Both the position numbers and the translations under genes were made by a program. A stretch of 64,000 nucleotides of DNA from Shinisaurus crocodilurus. Lineage: Eukaryota; Chordata; Lepidosauria; Squamata; Shinisauridae. Of this stretch, positions 1-10,776 are shown in pieces (position 1 is the stretch's first letter; each line of letters begins with the position of its first letter). The DNA lies in assembly GCA_021292165.1 (NCBI GenBank), contig CM037878.1, positions 3,906,001 to 3,970,000 on the forward strand. Direction: 5' to 3'. The notes below the pieces were generated by a model, which worked only from the letters and a program-made list of their open reading frames with translations, made no database searches and had not been told where the DNA came from.

Positions 1-620
1 TAGAATCATAGAAAAGTAGAGTTGGAAGGGGCCTACAAGGCCATCGAGTCCAACCCCCTGCTCAGTGCAGGAATCCAGGTCAAAGCATCTCTGACAGATG
101 TCTGTCCAGCTGCACCTTGAATGCCTCCAGAGTGGGAGAGCCCACGACCTCCCTAGGTAGTTGATTCCATTGTCTTATTGCTCTGACAGTCAGGAAATTT
201 TTCCTGATGTTTAGGTGGAATCTAGGTTCCTGTAACTTGAGCCCATTATTCCGTGTCCTGCAAACTGGGATGATCGAGAAGAGATCTTTGCCCTCCTCTG
301 TGTGACATCCCTTCAAATACTGGAAGAGTGCGATCATATCTCCCCTCAGTCTCCTCTTCTGAAGGCTAAACATGCCCAGTTCTTTCAGTCTCTCCTCATA
401 GGGCCTTGTTTCCAGTCCCTTTATCATCCTTGTTGCCCTCCTCTGAACCCTCTCCAGTTTGTCTATGTCCTTCTTAAAGTGAGGTGCCCAGAACTGGACG
501 CAGTACTCAAGATGAGGCCTAACCAGTGCCGAGTAAAGGGGAATTATCACTTCCCGCGATTTGGAAGCTATACTTCTATTAATACAGCCCAAAATTGCAT
601 TTGCCTTCTTTGCAGCAAGA
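1..620 (-). mobile_element. CR1 LINE 3' part
   Basis: The minus strand encodes the last 170 residues of CR1 ORF2 ([18 protein letters not shown]..., [14 protein letters not shown], ending HLSEML). The TCATAGAATCATAG tail sits at the left edge. It is 5' truncated near 620 and has no catalytic core. Confidence 0.95.
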
Positions 621-1124
621 CATAAAGTGTTTAAAATGTGTTAAGCACGTTTAGTTTTCTTGTTTATCTTGCTCATCCTAGTACAGGTTGACTTTTACTT
701 TTACTAATCCGACACCTGTAGAAGCAGGGAAAGGACCCGGGGTAAAGCTTGCCCCATACAATTTCAGTCTGGCATATAATCATATTACAAGTTGAGAATC
801 CCTTATCCAAAAATACATGTGCCTAATTATTTAAAAAGTTTGTTTAAATTCCCTTCAGGCTATGTGTACAATGTAGTATTATAATAATTTTTGGAGTTGA
901 TTTTTTTTCCAACAAAAAACTTTGTATCATTGAAAGCTATTACTGTGTTTTTCTTTTAAGACAAAATATGTTAATTAGTTTGGGCAACTGTATGAGTTGT
1001 TTTTCTAAAACTAAAACCTCGGTATTCAGGTTTAATTGCAGTGTTGGCACTTTGAAATAAATAAGTTGGTTTTGTGTTGCAGTTTGGGCACTCGGGCTCA
1101 AAAAGGTTCGCCATCACTGCTCTA

Positions 1125-1262
1125 TACTGACTGGCTGCAGTGCAGCTCTACGAGGATTTCAGACAGAGATCTTTCCCTGAGCCGGATCTGGAGATCCCAG
1201 GGATTGGGGGGGGGGGCTTTTGCATGCAAAGCAGGTGCTCTCCCAATGAGGGATGTGTGAGA
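1125..1262 (-). mobile_element. tRNA-derived SINE fragment
   Basis: GGATTTCAGACAGAGATC, then TTTTGCATGCAAAGCAGGTG CTCTCCCAATGAG, the minus-strand head. Confidence 0.65.
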
Positions 1263-1928
1263 AATGCATTTGTTCGTTTCTGACCAGAATTTACCCGGTT
1301 CGTAACTCCGACAACTGAACCCAATCTGTAGTCAAAGTCTGTGCCATTCCAAACTTGCGATGTAATTTGCAGAACCCAAAAAATAATGTAAAAAATGCAT
1401 TCGAAAACCTAAGGAGATCAGAGCGGCGGACACTAAAAACGGTGGACGGTATCCGATGTTAGAGTAGATCCACTGAAATGAATGACACTTCAGTTAGCCA
1501 TGACCAACTTGAGTAGCATTCGTTTCAATGGGCTAACACGGATACAATCCATTGAAACAATATAGCAAGCAACAGCAAACAGTAAAACTCAAAGCAGCCA
1601 TAATACCTAGGAAGGCTCAGAAGCCAGATTAAAAAGAGAAGATTTGACTACCCTCGTGAAGGCAAGCAGTGAAGGATCCATAGGGGTCTCCCAGTGCAGC
1701 CTCCATGACGAACAGCTGGTGACAATCCATGAATCTGTACTCAGAGCTCTCATCCTGCCATTTGAGAGTTCTGTACTGACCACTGGATGAATGCTCAGAG
1801 ATCAGGATAAGAACAGACGGGCAGCACAACCCAGATTTTTCTCACATCATGCACACGTACTTTCTCTCAACATCTGAAAAGCATCCATTTTACCTAAAAT
1901 AAAAATAATTTCTCACCATCATGAATGG

Positions 1929-2886
1929 TGATGGGCCCGGTGCTCTTCAACATTTTTATTAATGACTTGGATGAGGAGGTACAGGGAATGCTAATCAAAT
2001 TTGCAGATGACACAAAGTTGGGTGGAACAGCTAATACTCTGGAAGACAGAAACAAAATTCAAGGAGATCTCGATAGGCTGGAGCGCTGGGCCGAAAACAA
2101 CAGAATGAAATTTAACAGGGATAAATGCCAAGTGCTGCACCTAGGGAGAGGAAACCAAATGCAGAGTTACAGAATGGGGGACACTTGGCTCAACAATACT
2201 ACAAGTGAGAAGGATCTTGGAATTGTGGTAGATCACAAACTGAATATGAGCCAGCAATGCGACGTGGCTGCAAAGAAGGCAAATGCAATTTTGGGCTGTA
2301 TTAATAGAAGTATAGCTTCCAAATCGCGGGAAGTGATAATTCCCCTTTACTCGGCACTGGTTAGGCCTCATCTTGAGTACTGCGTCCAGTTCTGGGCACC
2401 TCACTTTAACAAGGACATAGACAAACTGGAGAGGGTTCGGAGGAGGGCAACAAGGATGATAAAGGGACTGGGAACAAGGCCCTATGAGGAGAGACTGAAA
2501 GAACGGGGCATGTTTAGCCTTCAGAAGAGGAGACTGAGGGGAGATATGATCGCACTCTTCCAGTATTTGAAGGGATGTCACACAGAGGAGGGCAAAGATC
2601 TCTTCTCGTTCATCCCAGTTTGCAGGACACGGAATAATGGGCTCAAGTTACAGGAACCTAGATTCCACCTAAACATCAGGAAAAATTTCCTGACTGTCAG
2701 AGCAATAAGACAATGGAATCAACTACCTAGGGAGGTCGTGGGCTCTCCCACTCTGGAGGCATTCAAGGTGCAGCTGGACAGACATCTGTCAGAGATGCTT
2801 TGACCTAGATTCCTGCATTGAGCAGGGGGTTGGACTCGATGGCCTTGTAGGCCCCTTCCAACTCTACTTTTCTATGATTCTATGAT
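1929..2886 (+). mobile_element. CR1 LINE 3' part with RT palm
   Basis: The longest reverse-transcriptase frame in the window, open from about 1925 to 2803. It starts GPVLFNIFINDLDEEV and holds FADDTKLGG, the palm motif with F in place of the common Y. The C-terminal region follows and the frame ends HLSEML. The 3' tail ends ATTCTATGATTCTATGAT. The endonuclease and front of the RT are missing, so it is a dead 5'-truncated copy, but the remaining frame is uninterrupted, implying a young insertion. Confidence 0.95.
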
Positions 2887-3041
2887 CATGGTCACAGGTG
2901 GCGCATAATTCATCCCAGGAGTGAGAAGCCTGCCCAAAGTCATCCATTTTTTTAAATCTGGAAAACCCTTTCACTCCAACCCTAGATGTAGGGACACGCT
3001 GACACTCGGCAAAGGGAAAGGCACTCTGCACATGCTCTAAG

Positions 3042-3118
3042 GCAGCCTTCTGCAACCGGGTGCCCTCCAGGTGTGTCGGACTAAACATCCCATAGTCTCC
3101 AGCCATCATGGCCACTGA
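3042..3118 (+). mobile_element. Fragment of CAGCCTTC..CTGGTGCCCTCCAG MITE
   Basis: Similar to the left arm of the 58050 element (GGTGCCCTCCAGGTGTGTCGGACTA). No right end is seen. Confidence 0.5.
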
Positions 3119-3897
3119 CTGCTCATCCTTCCTGCTTCTCAGCACTGGGCCACGGAGTCCCAGGGACAGAAGCTTCAGCCTCCTTTTCCCTCTGCAGGGC
3201 ATGGACTCATCCTGAGCCCTTGCCTTAAGGATCCATAAGAGTGTAGCAGGATGATTGGATTGCTTGAGGCAGCCACTGGTTCTTTTGGTAAAAGAAAAAA
3301 TATATAGTATTTACATATTTTTCATCACCTTTCCTCCAAGGAGCTCAGCTCAAGGTTGTCCCTCACCCCAACACAGCCCTGTGGGGTAGATTAGGCTATT
3401 TTATTTACTTAAATATTTAATATCCTGGTTTTTCTGTATAAAATACAAGAGGCTTACAAAAAAAAAAAAAGAGAGAGTTCATAAAATCCGTAACACACAC
3501 ATCACATAAAACAAATCCAAACAATTAAAATCAGTTTCATACCATAAAATCGTAATTGCAGCCGTGCAGGAGCTGACCAACAATGGTCCTCAGTCACAGT
3601 GGCCAGCCAGCGATCTCCGGGGGGGAAGCCCACACAAGCAGGACAAGAGCACTTTAGCCCTTCCTCAGTTTCTCCTGAGTGACTCAACAACGGCAGGCTG
3701 CCTCTGATACTGGAGGTATATAGCCATCAAGACTAACAGCCATTGATAGCCTTCTTCTCCATGAGTATGTCCATCCCCTTTTCAAAGCCACTTGGTGGCC
3801 ATCGCTATACCTTGTGGTAGAGAATTCCACTGGGTTGTATCCAGTATTAGCCTTACTTCGAATGGATCCATTGAAACGAATGGGAATTAAGTTTGAC

Positions 3898-4032
3898 CAG
3901 TGTTCTCCAACCTTGTGTCCCCAGATGTTTTTGGCCTACAACTCCCAGCTTGCCCCAGCCAGCGTAGCTGTCTGGGGCATGCTGGGAGTTGTAGGCCAAA
4001 AACATCTGGGGACACAAGGTTGGAGAACACTG
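3898..4032. mobile_element. Palindromic hAT-type MITE (CAGTGTTCTCC family)
   Basis: A near-perfect 135-bp palindrome from CAGTGTTCTCCAACCTTG to its inverse. The 8-bp target duplication AGTTTGAC/AGTTAGAC has one mismatch. Open frames through it (repeated PQMFLAYNSQ or SPDVFGLQLP peptides) are artefacts of the palindrome. Confidence 0.88.
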
Positions 4033-4108
4033 AGTTAGACTAACACTGGACACAACCCACTGTTCAACTGTGTGCTGTGTGAAGACGCTTTCCCACGTTT
4101 CAGCTTCT

Positions 4109-4518
4109 TCTAAGGATGTTGGCGAAATCAGCAACGGACTCAAATGAATTTGAATTTCTATAAATCCGTCCGATGGATTCCGCAGCAGACTGGCTTTTCC
4201 CGAGTCACACAAGGTTCTGCGGACTTGCGGACCTGTTTTTTACTTTCCATAATTTTACACAAATTTAGTCGTCGAAAAAATTAAAAAAACACCAATGAAA
4301 ACGCACATTTCCCCCCCATAGGCTAAAGTGCGAAAATACATATTTGGGGGGGGGATGCACATTTTCAGAAGTGTGGATTTGCACAAGTGCTAATTTGCGC
4401 AAACGCATACGGACACATTTGTGCAAAATCCAATTCTGTCAATGAGCGGAAATGAAAGGCGCCTGTAAATCCGGAAAACGCACATGGAACAGATTTTACA
4501 CAGCCTGTGCATCCCTAC
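4109..4518. mobile_element. Old hAT-like element (GGATGT..GCATCCCTA family)
   Basis: Similar over its length to 54288-54973 (shared blocks ATTTTACACAAATTTAG, CATAGGCTAAAGTG, ATTCTGTCAATGAGC). It ends in GTGCATCCCTAC. Diverged and noncoding. Confidence 0.6.
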
Positions 4519-4839
4519 TTGGGATAACCCTGGCTTCTAACATTATCTAATATCCCTCTCCTCCACATTCCTCACACCATGCATAACTGTATACACTGAG
4601 AGCAGAATAAAAGAATTCAAGCATAAAGGCTTGAATTACATTTATTAAAATTGCTGTACTATTCCACAGCCAAGCTCTTGGAGCAATCTCTCAGCCCAGA
4701 GTCAGCCACCCAAGCGAGCCCTAATGATTGAACATGGAAAAGATGCCACCTTTATCCAGCCGCTTTGGGGTGGGATTGTGCTACTTCTCACACTACATTT
4801 GCATTATTGTGTATCTCCATTAATTTACAAAGAAGCGCA

Positions 4840-5387
4840 CAGGGATGTTGAAGAGTCCTTGGTCTCGAGTCACGAGTCGAGTCACGAGTCTTTGGACCCG
4901 AGTCTCGAGTCCGAGTCTGAGTCCTTGGTCCAAAATGGTGACTCACGAGTCACGAGTCACGAGTCACTCCCAAAGTTGACTCCACGAGTCCCTATTAAAA
5001 TCAATGGGGTTTTTTCCCAACAAAATAAGGCTACTTCACACTCAGAGCAGCCGCACAGAGTAATCTCAGGTCCTTCTTCTGCCTCTCCCAAGTACGCAAC
5101 ACATCAATCAAAATAAATCTTGACACACTGTTGGGGCTGCACTCCTGGTAGCCGTCCATAGTGGCCGAGCAGCAGCAAACCCCGCTTCCATGCGCTCTTC
5201 GCCGGCAATCACGCTCCTCTCCACTCCTTCTGGCACAGCCCAGGGATGTTGAAGAGTCCTTGGTCTCGAGTCCCGAGTCGAGTCTCGAGTCCCATTAAAA
5301 ATATTGGGACTCGAGTCCGAGTCGAGTCAGAGGGGGGACTCAGTCCGACTCACGAGTCGAGTCCTCGAGTCCGAGTCCCCATCCCTG
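4840..5387. mobile_element. GAGTC-rich hAT-like element, copy 1
   Basis: The ends CAGGGATG...CATCCCTG are flanked by a perfect 8-bp target duplication GAAGCGCA (4832-4839, 5388-5395). The left arm (4855-4990) and right arm (5260-5380) are packed with GAGTC words in variants such as CACGAGTC and TCGAGTCC. An internal second CAGGGATGTTGAAGAG terminus at 5241 defines a 147-bp right module (5241-5387). The unique middle segment contains no convincing coding frame. A TGACTCA word (AP-1 consensus) is at 4939-4945. Confidence 0.88.
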
Positions 5388-5401
5388 GAAGCGCATCATC
5401 A

Positions 5402-5935
5402 TCATCTTGAGTACTGCGTCCAGTTCTGGGCACCTCACTTTAAGAAGGACATAGACAAACTGGAGAGGGTTCAGAGGAGGGCAACAAGGATGATAAAGGG
5501 ACTGGAAACAAGGCCCTATGAGGAGAGACTGAAAGAACTGGGCATGTTTAGCCTTCAGAAGAGGAGACTGAGGGGAGATATGATCGCACTCTTCCAGTAT
5601 TTGAAGGGATGTCACACAGAGGAGGGCAAAGATCTCTTCTCGGTCATCCCAGTTTGCAGGACACGGAATAATGGGCTCAAGTTACAGGAACCTAGATTCC
5701 ACCTAAACATCAGGAAAAATTTCCTGACTGTCAGAGCAATAAGACAATGGAATCAACTACCTAGGGAGGTCGTGGGCTCTCCCACTCTGGAGGCATTCAA
5801 GGTGCAGCTGGACAGACATCTGTCAGAGATGCTTTGACCTAGATTCCTGCATTGAGCAGGGGGTTGGACTCGATGGCCTTGTAGGCCCCTTCCAACTCTA
5901 CTTTTCTATGATTCTATGATTCTATGATCATCATC
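5402..5935 (+). mobile_element. CR1 LINE 3' part inserted in a CAT repeat
   Basis: Encodes [12 protein letters not shown] to HLSEML and ends in ATTCTATGATTCTATGAT. It is flanked on both sides by (ATC)n, beginning 7 bp after the right target duplication of the 4840 element. Confidence 0.94.
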
Positions 5936-5970
5936 ATCATCAGCATCATCATCATCATCATCATCATCAA
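5930..5970 (+). repeat. (ATC)n microsatellite
   Basis: ATCATC repeats continue to the right of the CR1 tail. Confidence 0.9.
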
Positions 5971-6128
5971 GGAATGCCTCCACCCTTTGGAAAAAGACAC
6001 TCAAAAGTTGACCTTTCCTCACACGCTGGGATGGTCTCCAAGGAGAGAAGGGCTACACAAGCCATCTGACGCAATCCCCAAGACAAAACCATCAGCTTGC
6101 GAAGCAAGAGAAATAGCTGCAGAGAGTC

Positions 6129-6500
6129 CAGGGATGTTGAAGAGTCCTTGGTCTCAAGCAGTGCTTTTTTTTCTGGAGAAAAGGGTACCGGAACTCTTGG
6201 ATTACATTTCCTTGGGAGTAGATGGCGATTAAATTGTAATGCAATTAATAGAAGAAAAGGTGCTGGAACTCAGTTCCGGTGAGTTCCACCAGAAAAAAAG
6301 CCCTGGTCTCAAGTCACGAGTCGAGTCACGAGTCTTTGGACCCGAGTCTCGAGTCCGAGTCCTTGGTCCAAAATGGTGACTCACGAGTCCCGAGTCCCGA
6401 GTCACTCCCAAAGCTGACTCCACGAGTCCCTATTAAAATCAATGGGGTTTCCCCCCAACAAAATAAGGCTACTTCAGATGTGTGGCTTAAACAGGTTTAA
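6129..6500. mobile_element. GAGTC-rich element, copy 3 (broken, interrupted)
   Basis: It begins with the CAGGGATGTTGAAGAG end, is interrupted by a nested insertion at 6159-6305, then continues through the GAGTC array to TTCAGATGTGTGGCTTAAA. There it loses similarity to the family, and no right end is seen. TGACTCA is at 6377-6383. Confidence 0.82.
6159..6305. mobile_element. Nested hAT-like MITE inside GAGTC element
   Basis: The inverted ends are CAGTGCTTTTTTTTCTGG and CCAGAAAAAAAGCCCTG. The target duplication GTCTCAAG is perfect (6151-6158, 6306-6313). The duplicated bases belong to the host element, so the order of insertion is clear. Confidence 0.9.
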
Positions 6501-6542
6501 GCTGGCATAAGCTTTTGTGGACTCCAGTTCGCTTCATCACAA

Positions 6543-7458
6543 GCACAAAGTGTTGTCTTCGCAAAAGGCAATCATTAGGTCATGTTCAGGTCAGACCAGA
6601 GAAAACACTGAGGAATGCCGGAAGCTGCCCTGCGCCGAGTCTAGCCCGGTGTTTTCGACACTGGCTGGCAGTGGCTTTGCAGGGTTGCAGGCAGGAATAT
6701 TTCCAGCCCCACCCGGAGATGCTGCTGCTGGGGATTGTGGTAGATCACAAACTGAATATGAGCCAGCAATGCGATGTGGCTGCAAAGAAGGCAAATGCTA
6801 TTTTGGGCTGCATTCATAGAAGTATAGCTTCCAAATCGCGGGAAGTGATAATTCCCCTTTACTCGGCACTGGTTAGGCCTCATCTTGAGTACTGCGTCCA
6901 GTTCTGGGCACCTCACTTTAAGAAGGACATAGACAAACTGGAGAGGGTTCAGAGGAGGGCAACAAGGATGATAAAGGGACTGGAAACAAGGCCCTATGAG
7001 GAGAGACTGAAAGAACTGGGCATGTGTAGCCTTCAGAAGAGGAGACTGAGGGGAGATATGATCGCACTCTTCCAGTACTTGAAGGGATGTCACACAGAGG
7101 AGGGCAAAGATCTCTTCTCGTTCATCCCAGTTTGCAGGACACGGAATAATGGGCTCAAGTTACAGGAACCCAGATTCCACCTAAACATCAGGACAAATTT
7201 CCTGACTGTCAGAGCAATAAGACAATGGAACCAGCTACCTAGGGAGGTGGTGGTCTCTCCCAGTCTGGAGGCATTCAAGGTGCAGCTGGACAGCCATCTG
7301 TCAGGGATGCTTTGACCTGGATTCCTGCATTGAGCGGGGGGTTGGACTCGATGGCCTTGTAGGCCCCTTCCAACTCTACTTTTCTATGATTCTATGACCA
7401 AAGCTGGGACCTTCTGCACGCAAAGCAGGTGCTCTACCAATGAGCCACGGCCCCGCTC
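6543..7458 (-). mobile_element. tRNA-derived SINE split by CR1
   Basis: Left piece 6543-6734 holds the SINE body (CTGGCTGGCAGTGGC, CCCGGAGATGCTGCTG). Right piece 7398-7458 holds the tRNA-like head: on the minus strand GTGGCTCATTGGTAGAGCAC then GGTCCCAGC. The A-box-like part is well kept. Confidence 0.8.
6735..7397 (+). mobile_element. CR1 LINE 3' part nested in a SINE
   Basis: Starts in GTGGTAGATCACAAACTG, encodes the CR1 C-terminus to HLSGML and ends TTCTATGATTCTATGA. SINE sequence resumes immediately after the tail. Confidence 0.93.
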
Positions 7459-7794
7459 CACAAACAGAACATCGTTAAAACGAGGGATCTCGACGGCACG
7501 GGATGTGGAGCTGCCCCCTGGCTTAGATGGCGTTAAGAGGGGGAGACGTAAATTCACGGAGGAGGGAGGGAGGGAGGGAAGTTCATCAATGGCCATTAGC
7601 CACGTAAGTTAAATATAACCCTCATGTTCAGGAGCAGTCTACCTCTGACTCTGAGTGGGTGAGGACTGGGCTTGGCGCCCTCATGCCCCACCTGCCCATC
7701 CTCTATGAGAAACAAGGCACTGGGCTACTTGGAGGCACCTTGGGCTAATCCAGCAGGGCGCCTCCAACCTTCTCCAGGGTCCCAAGCTCCGAGC

Positions 7795-8160
7795 AGGGGT
7801 GGAAGAACGAGCGTCGTTTGAGCTCATCGAGGTTCTCCCCGCGTCCCACCCCGATGCTCACCTCACCCTCGCTCCCGATCGTGTGTCTTCATTGTTGTTT
7901 TTCCTGAACAGGAAAGAAAAGTCTGCATTTTTTGAACACGAAAAATGCACTTCTCCAAGCATGCATCCCAAGTGCACACTTCCCCCACTTAAGGTAACAC
8001 GTGAAAAAAATGTGTTTTCTTTTTTTTTTTTGGAGGGGAGGGGGGAAGGGGAATGCACATTTTTGGAAGTACATGCGAATGCAGATGCAAGCCTCGGGAA
8101 ATTGCTAACGTTTCCTGATAACTACACCCACCACTCATGTTCGGGATCACACGATCGTGA
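7795..8160. mobile_element. Possible old hAT-like element
   Basis: GAGCGTCGTTTGAGCTCATC with later AAAATGCACTTCTCC and GAATGCACATTTTTGG blocks, similar in style to the 30912 and 4109 families. Low confidence, no clear ends. Confidence 0.35.
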
Positions 8161-8236
8161 CACGTTCACATGATTTGCTAATGTCAGGAATGAAATACTC
8201 ATACGTCCCTGGCCTGACATTTTGGAGTCTCAAGGG

Positions 8237-8339
8237 CAGTGTTCTCCAACCTTGGGTCCCCAGATGCTTTTGGCCTGGTTGGGGCATGCTGGGAGTTGTA
8301 GGCCAAAAGCATCTGGGGACCCAAGGTTGGAGAACACTG
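8237..8339. mobile_element. Palindromic hAT-type MITE, loop-deleted
   Basis: Same family, 103 bp, with the centre shortened. The target duplication CTCAAGGG/CTCTAGGG has one mismatch. Confidence 0.86.
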
Positions 8340-8554
8340 CTCTAGGGAAAGGAATTAGATCCATGCCAGGGGCCAGAACCAAGACACACAGAAAACAGCC
8401 GGCTCCCTTGGGTGCTCCGTGCCACATCAACTGGACACCAGCCAAGCACAGCTAGGCCCTACCCACCGTCCTCAGGTGATGTTCCCTGTCATTCACTAGT
8501 AGGTTCTGCCCCACTAGTTGCAAGGATCCACCCTCCCGAGTCTTTCAGGGCACA

Positions 8555-8720
8555 GGAACCGAGGAAGCTGCCTTAGAGTGACTCACAGCAATGGTCCACC
8601 TAGCTCAGAGCGGTCTCCTCCAAATGGAAGCAGCTCTCCAGCGTTCCAGAAAGGGATCTTCCCCAAACTCCCATTCATTCCAACAGAGATTGCCCAGGAG
8701 GAGGTCTTGCCAGTGGATCA
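8555..8720 (-). mobile_element. tRNA-derived SINE fragment
   Basis: GAGGAAGCTGCCTTAGAGTG and AATGGTCCACCTAGCTCAG blocks; the head is absent. Confidence 0.6.
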
Positions 8721-8814
8721 TGCCACATGACTGTGCTCAGAAGCGAAACCAGGCCCCAAGATTGGCCTCAGGGGCCCTGCTCTCTGGCCGGCCGCCACAT
8801 GAAAGATCGGCTTA

Positions 8815-8885
8815 GCGGGTACCAGGGAGAGGGCCTTTCTGTGGTGGCCCCTTCTGTGGTGGCCCCACATCTTTGGAGTGTTAGT
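8815..8885 (+). mobile_element. L2-like LINE fragment
   Basis: ACCAGGGAGAGGGCCTTTCT with a 17-bp tandem repeat (CTTCTGTGGTGGCCCC twice). Confidence 0.55.
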
Positions 8886-9681
8886 GTGTAAAGCAAAATA
8901 GCTTGCTGTGTCGCTTCTGTTTTGTTTTACTGCTTCTCTGGGAACATTCCCAGACAGGATAAAACCAGGACACGGCTGTCTGTGTTTACGAAGCTATTCA
9001 TACCTGTGGCCTTGCCAGGCGTGAGAATGGTTTACTGTGGGACAGGGTGGTCATGTGATGTAAATAAGCTGATGACGTGCAGTGGCCAGGCTTCGGCCAT
9101 ATGTATCATGCTTTTATGGCTCTGAGCTGCACATGCTTGCAACTGCTTTTTGCTGAGCTGGATGTACCTTCAAGGCTTTGTACTCTGCACATGGACTCTG
9201 TATATGGAACGTAACTTTGTTATACGTTAATAAAACAGTTAGAATAGAGCTGTTCTGACTACAGTGTGATTCCTGAGTCCTGAACGGAAATGCAACTGGG
9301 AAGGCTGAAGCGAACTGCTGCGTGCGGTGTGGGAGAACTCTGCTGCTGTGTGTGGAAGGCAGATGATTCATTTAGTTCTGGCTAGCACACAGACCAACTT
9401 TTTACTCCAACCCCAACATGGAGCCCCCTCCCCCAAGAACTTTGTTTGGTCCCTTCTCGTGTTGTTTTCCAAAAAAAAATCAAAAAAAAAAACCCTGGAA
9501 ATTTTTAACATTCTGTGAAGTCTTTCACTGATTTAAATGTTGGCTCACTACGTATTAAATTTGATGCTGCTATGAGGATGGTTTTGATATTTATTGTTTT
9601 GTAATGTTTGAATCCTACTTTCTTATTCTGCAAACAGCCTTGTGAGAGTTTGGTCCTCAAAATTGGGATAAAAATAACTTA

Positions 9682-9818
9682 GGGCGCAATCCAATGCAAG
9701 TTTAGACGTGGGAAAAAGTCCTACAATTCCCAGCCTTCCCCAGCCGGCTATGCTGGCTGGGGAAGGCTGGGAGTTGTAGGGCTTTCTTCCGTCTAAACTT
9801 GCATAGGATTGGGCACCC
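9682..9818. mobile_element. Harbinger-type palindromic MITE
   Basis: The inverted ends GGGCGCAATCC...GGATTGGGCACCC have arms extending through AAGTTTAGACG. They are flanked by TTA on both sides (9679-9681, 9819-9821), the TWA target site typical of PIF/Harbinger elements. Confidence 0.75.
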
Positions 9819-9871
9819 TTAATAATAATAATAATAATAGGCCTGGGAGAGGGTGTGTATGGGGAAAACTA

Positions 9872-10039
9872 CCGTATTTTTCCGTCTCTAAGACGCCCCC
9901 ATGTATAAGACGCCTCCCACTGGGCAGTTTTGCAACCGCGCGGTTCTCTCCTCGGCTTACTTCCGGGTATAAGACGACCCTCAATTTTAAGTCTAGCAAT
10001 TTTAGGAAAAAGTATAGTCTTATACATGGAAAAATACTG
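9872..10039. mobile_element. Tc1/mariner-type MITE
   Basis: The ends CCGTATTTTTCC and GGAAAAATACTG are flanked by TA on both sides. The interior has repeated TATAAGACG words. No coding capacity. Confidence 0.75.
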
Positions 10040-10609
10040 TAAGCAGCCCAGATGTCCAACCCCCCCCACCCCATGAGGATCCAGGAAGAGAGCTCAAATG
10101 AAAAGGAAACTTTTTCTTTCGTTCGTTCTTTTTTTAATTCCAAAATCCACAGTCCTTTTTAAGCATTGAGAGAGAAGTAACGGCTGACAGCCCAAGACGG
10201 CTCTTCTATAAGCAACCGGAGACACAACACCCGCTTCTTCTGCCAACTTTTTTCTTATCTTGTATGCATTGCAGATTACCCACGGGAAGTGCACAACTGA
10301 TATATTAAGAGAGTTACTAGAAACTTTTTACACTCGGCCAGACTTCCTCAAAGCAAGCACTTGCTCACACAAAGGCTACTGGAAGGAACAACTCGCCTGC
10401 CTCCACCCACCCACCCCCGGCCTTTTGTCTCTGTGACGGCTTTGCTCCACTCTCCAAGCCAAGGTGGTGGGTGGGAGCAGCCATATTCAAGAGGGGTGCA
10501 GTACAGCAGCGCCCCACGAGTTTGCCCCACTTTTCCCCTTTGAACAGAATGCAAGGAGGAAAGAAAAATGGTTCTCTGCACAGAACAGAATGGATTTGGG
10601 GATGGGAAT

Positions 10610-10765
10610 ATGGGAAGGGGCCACGGCTCAGTGGAGGAGCACATGCGTTGCATGCAAAAAGGTCCCGGGTTCAATCCCTGCTTCTGCTCGCTGGCTCTGT
10701 TGAAAATGGGATGCTGAACCAAATGGACCCACCTTGGCATGACCCAACTGAGATCTGAAAAGTTC
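10610..10765 (+). mobile_element. tRNA-derived SINE head
   Basis: CCACGGCTCAGTGGAGGAGC (A box) and GGTCCCGGGTTCAATCCC (B box) give clear pol III promoter boxes. Not a tRNA gene: the acceptor stem and anticodon arm do not pair. Confidence 0.8.
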
Positions 10766-10776
10766 TTAGAAGGACT

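Noticed and set aside
80..592. 170-codon minus-strand open frame and its relatives at 5304, 6515 and 39330
   Set aside because: These are CR1 ORF2 C-terminal remnants, not host genes.
2141..2581. Open frames starting [20 protein letters not shown] on several copies
   Set aside because: Antisense shadows of the CR1 reading frame, repeated in every copy.
4855..4990. CRISPR-like or satellite array of GAGTC
   Set aside because: Spacing is irregular with no constant spacers, and the array lies within an element with target duplications in a vertebrate genome.
10610..10680. tRNA gene
   Set aside because: A and B boxes are present, but no cloverleaf forms and the rest is SINE sequence.
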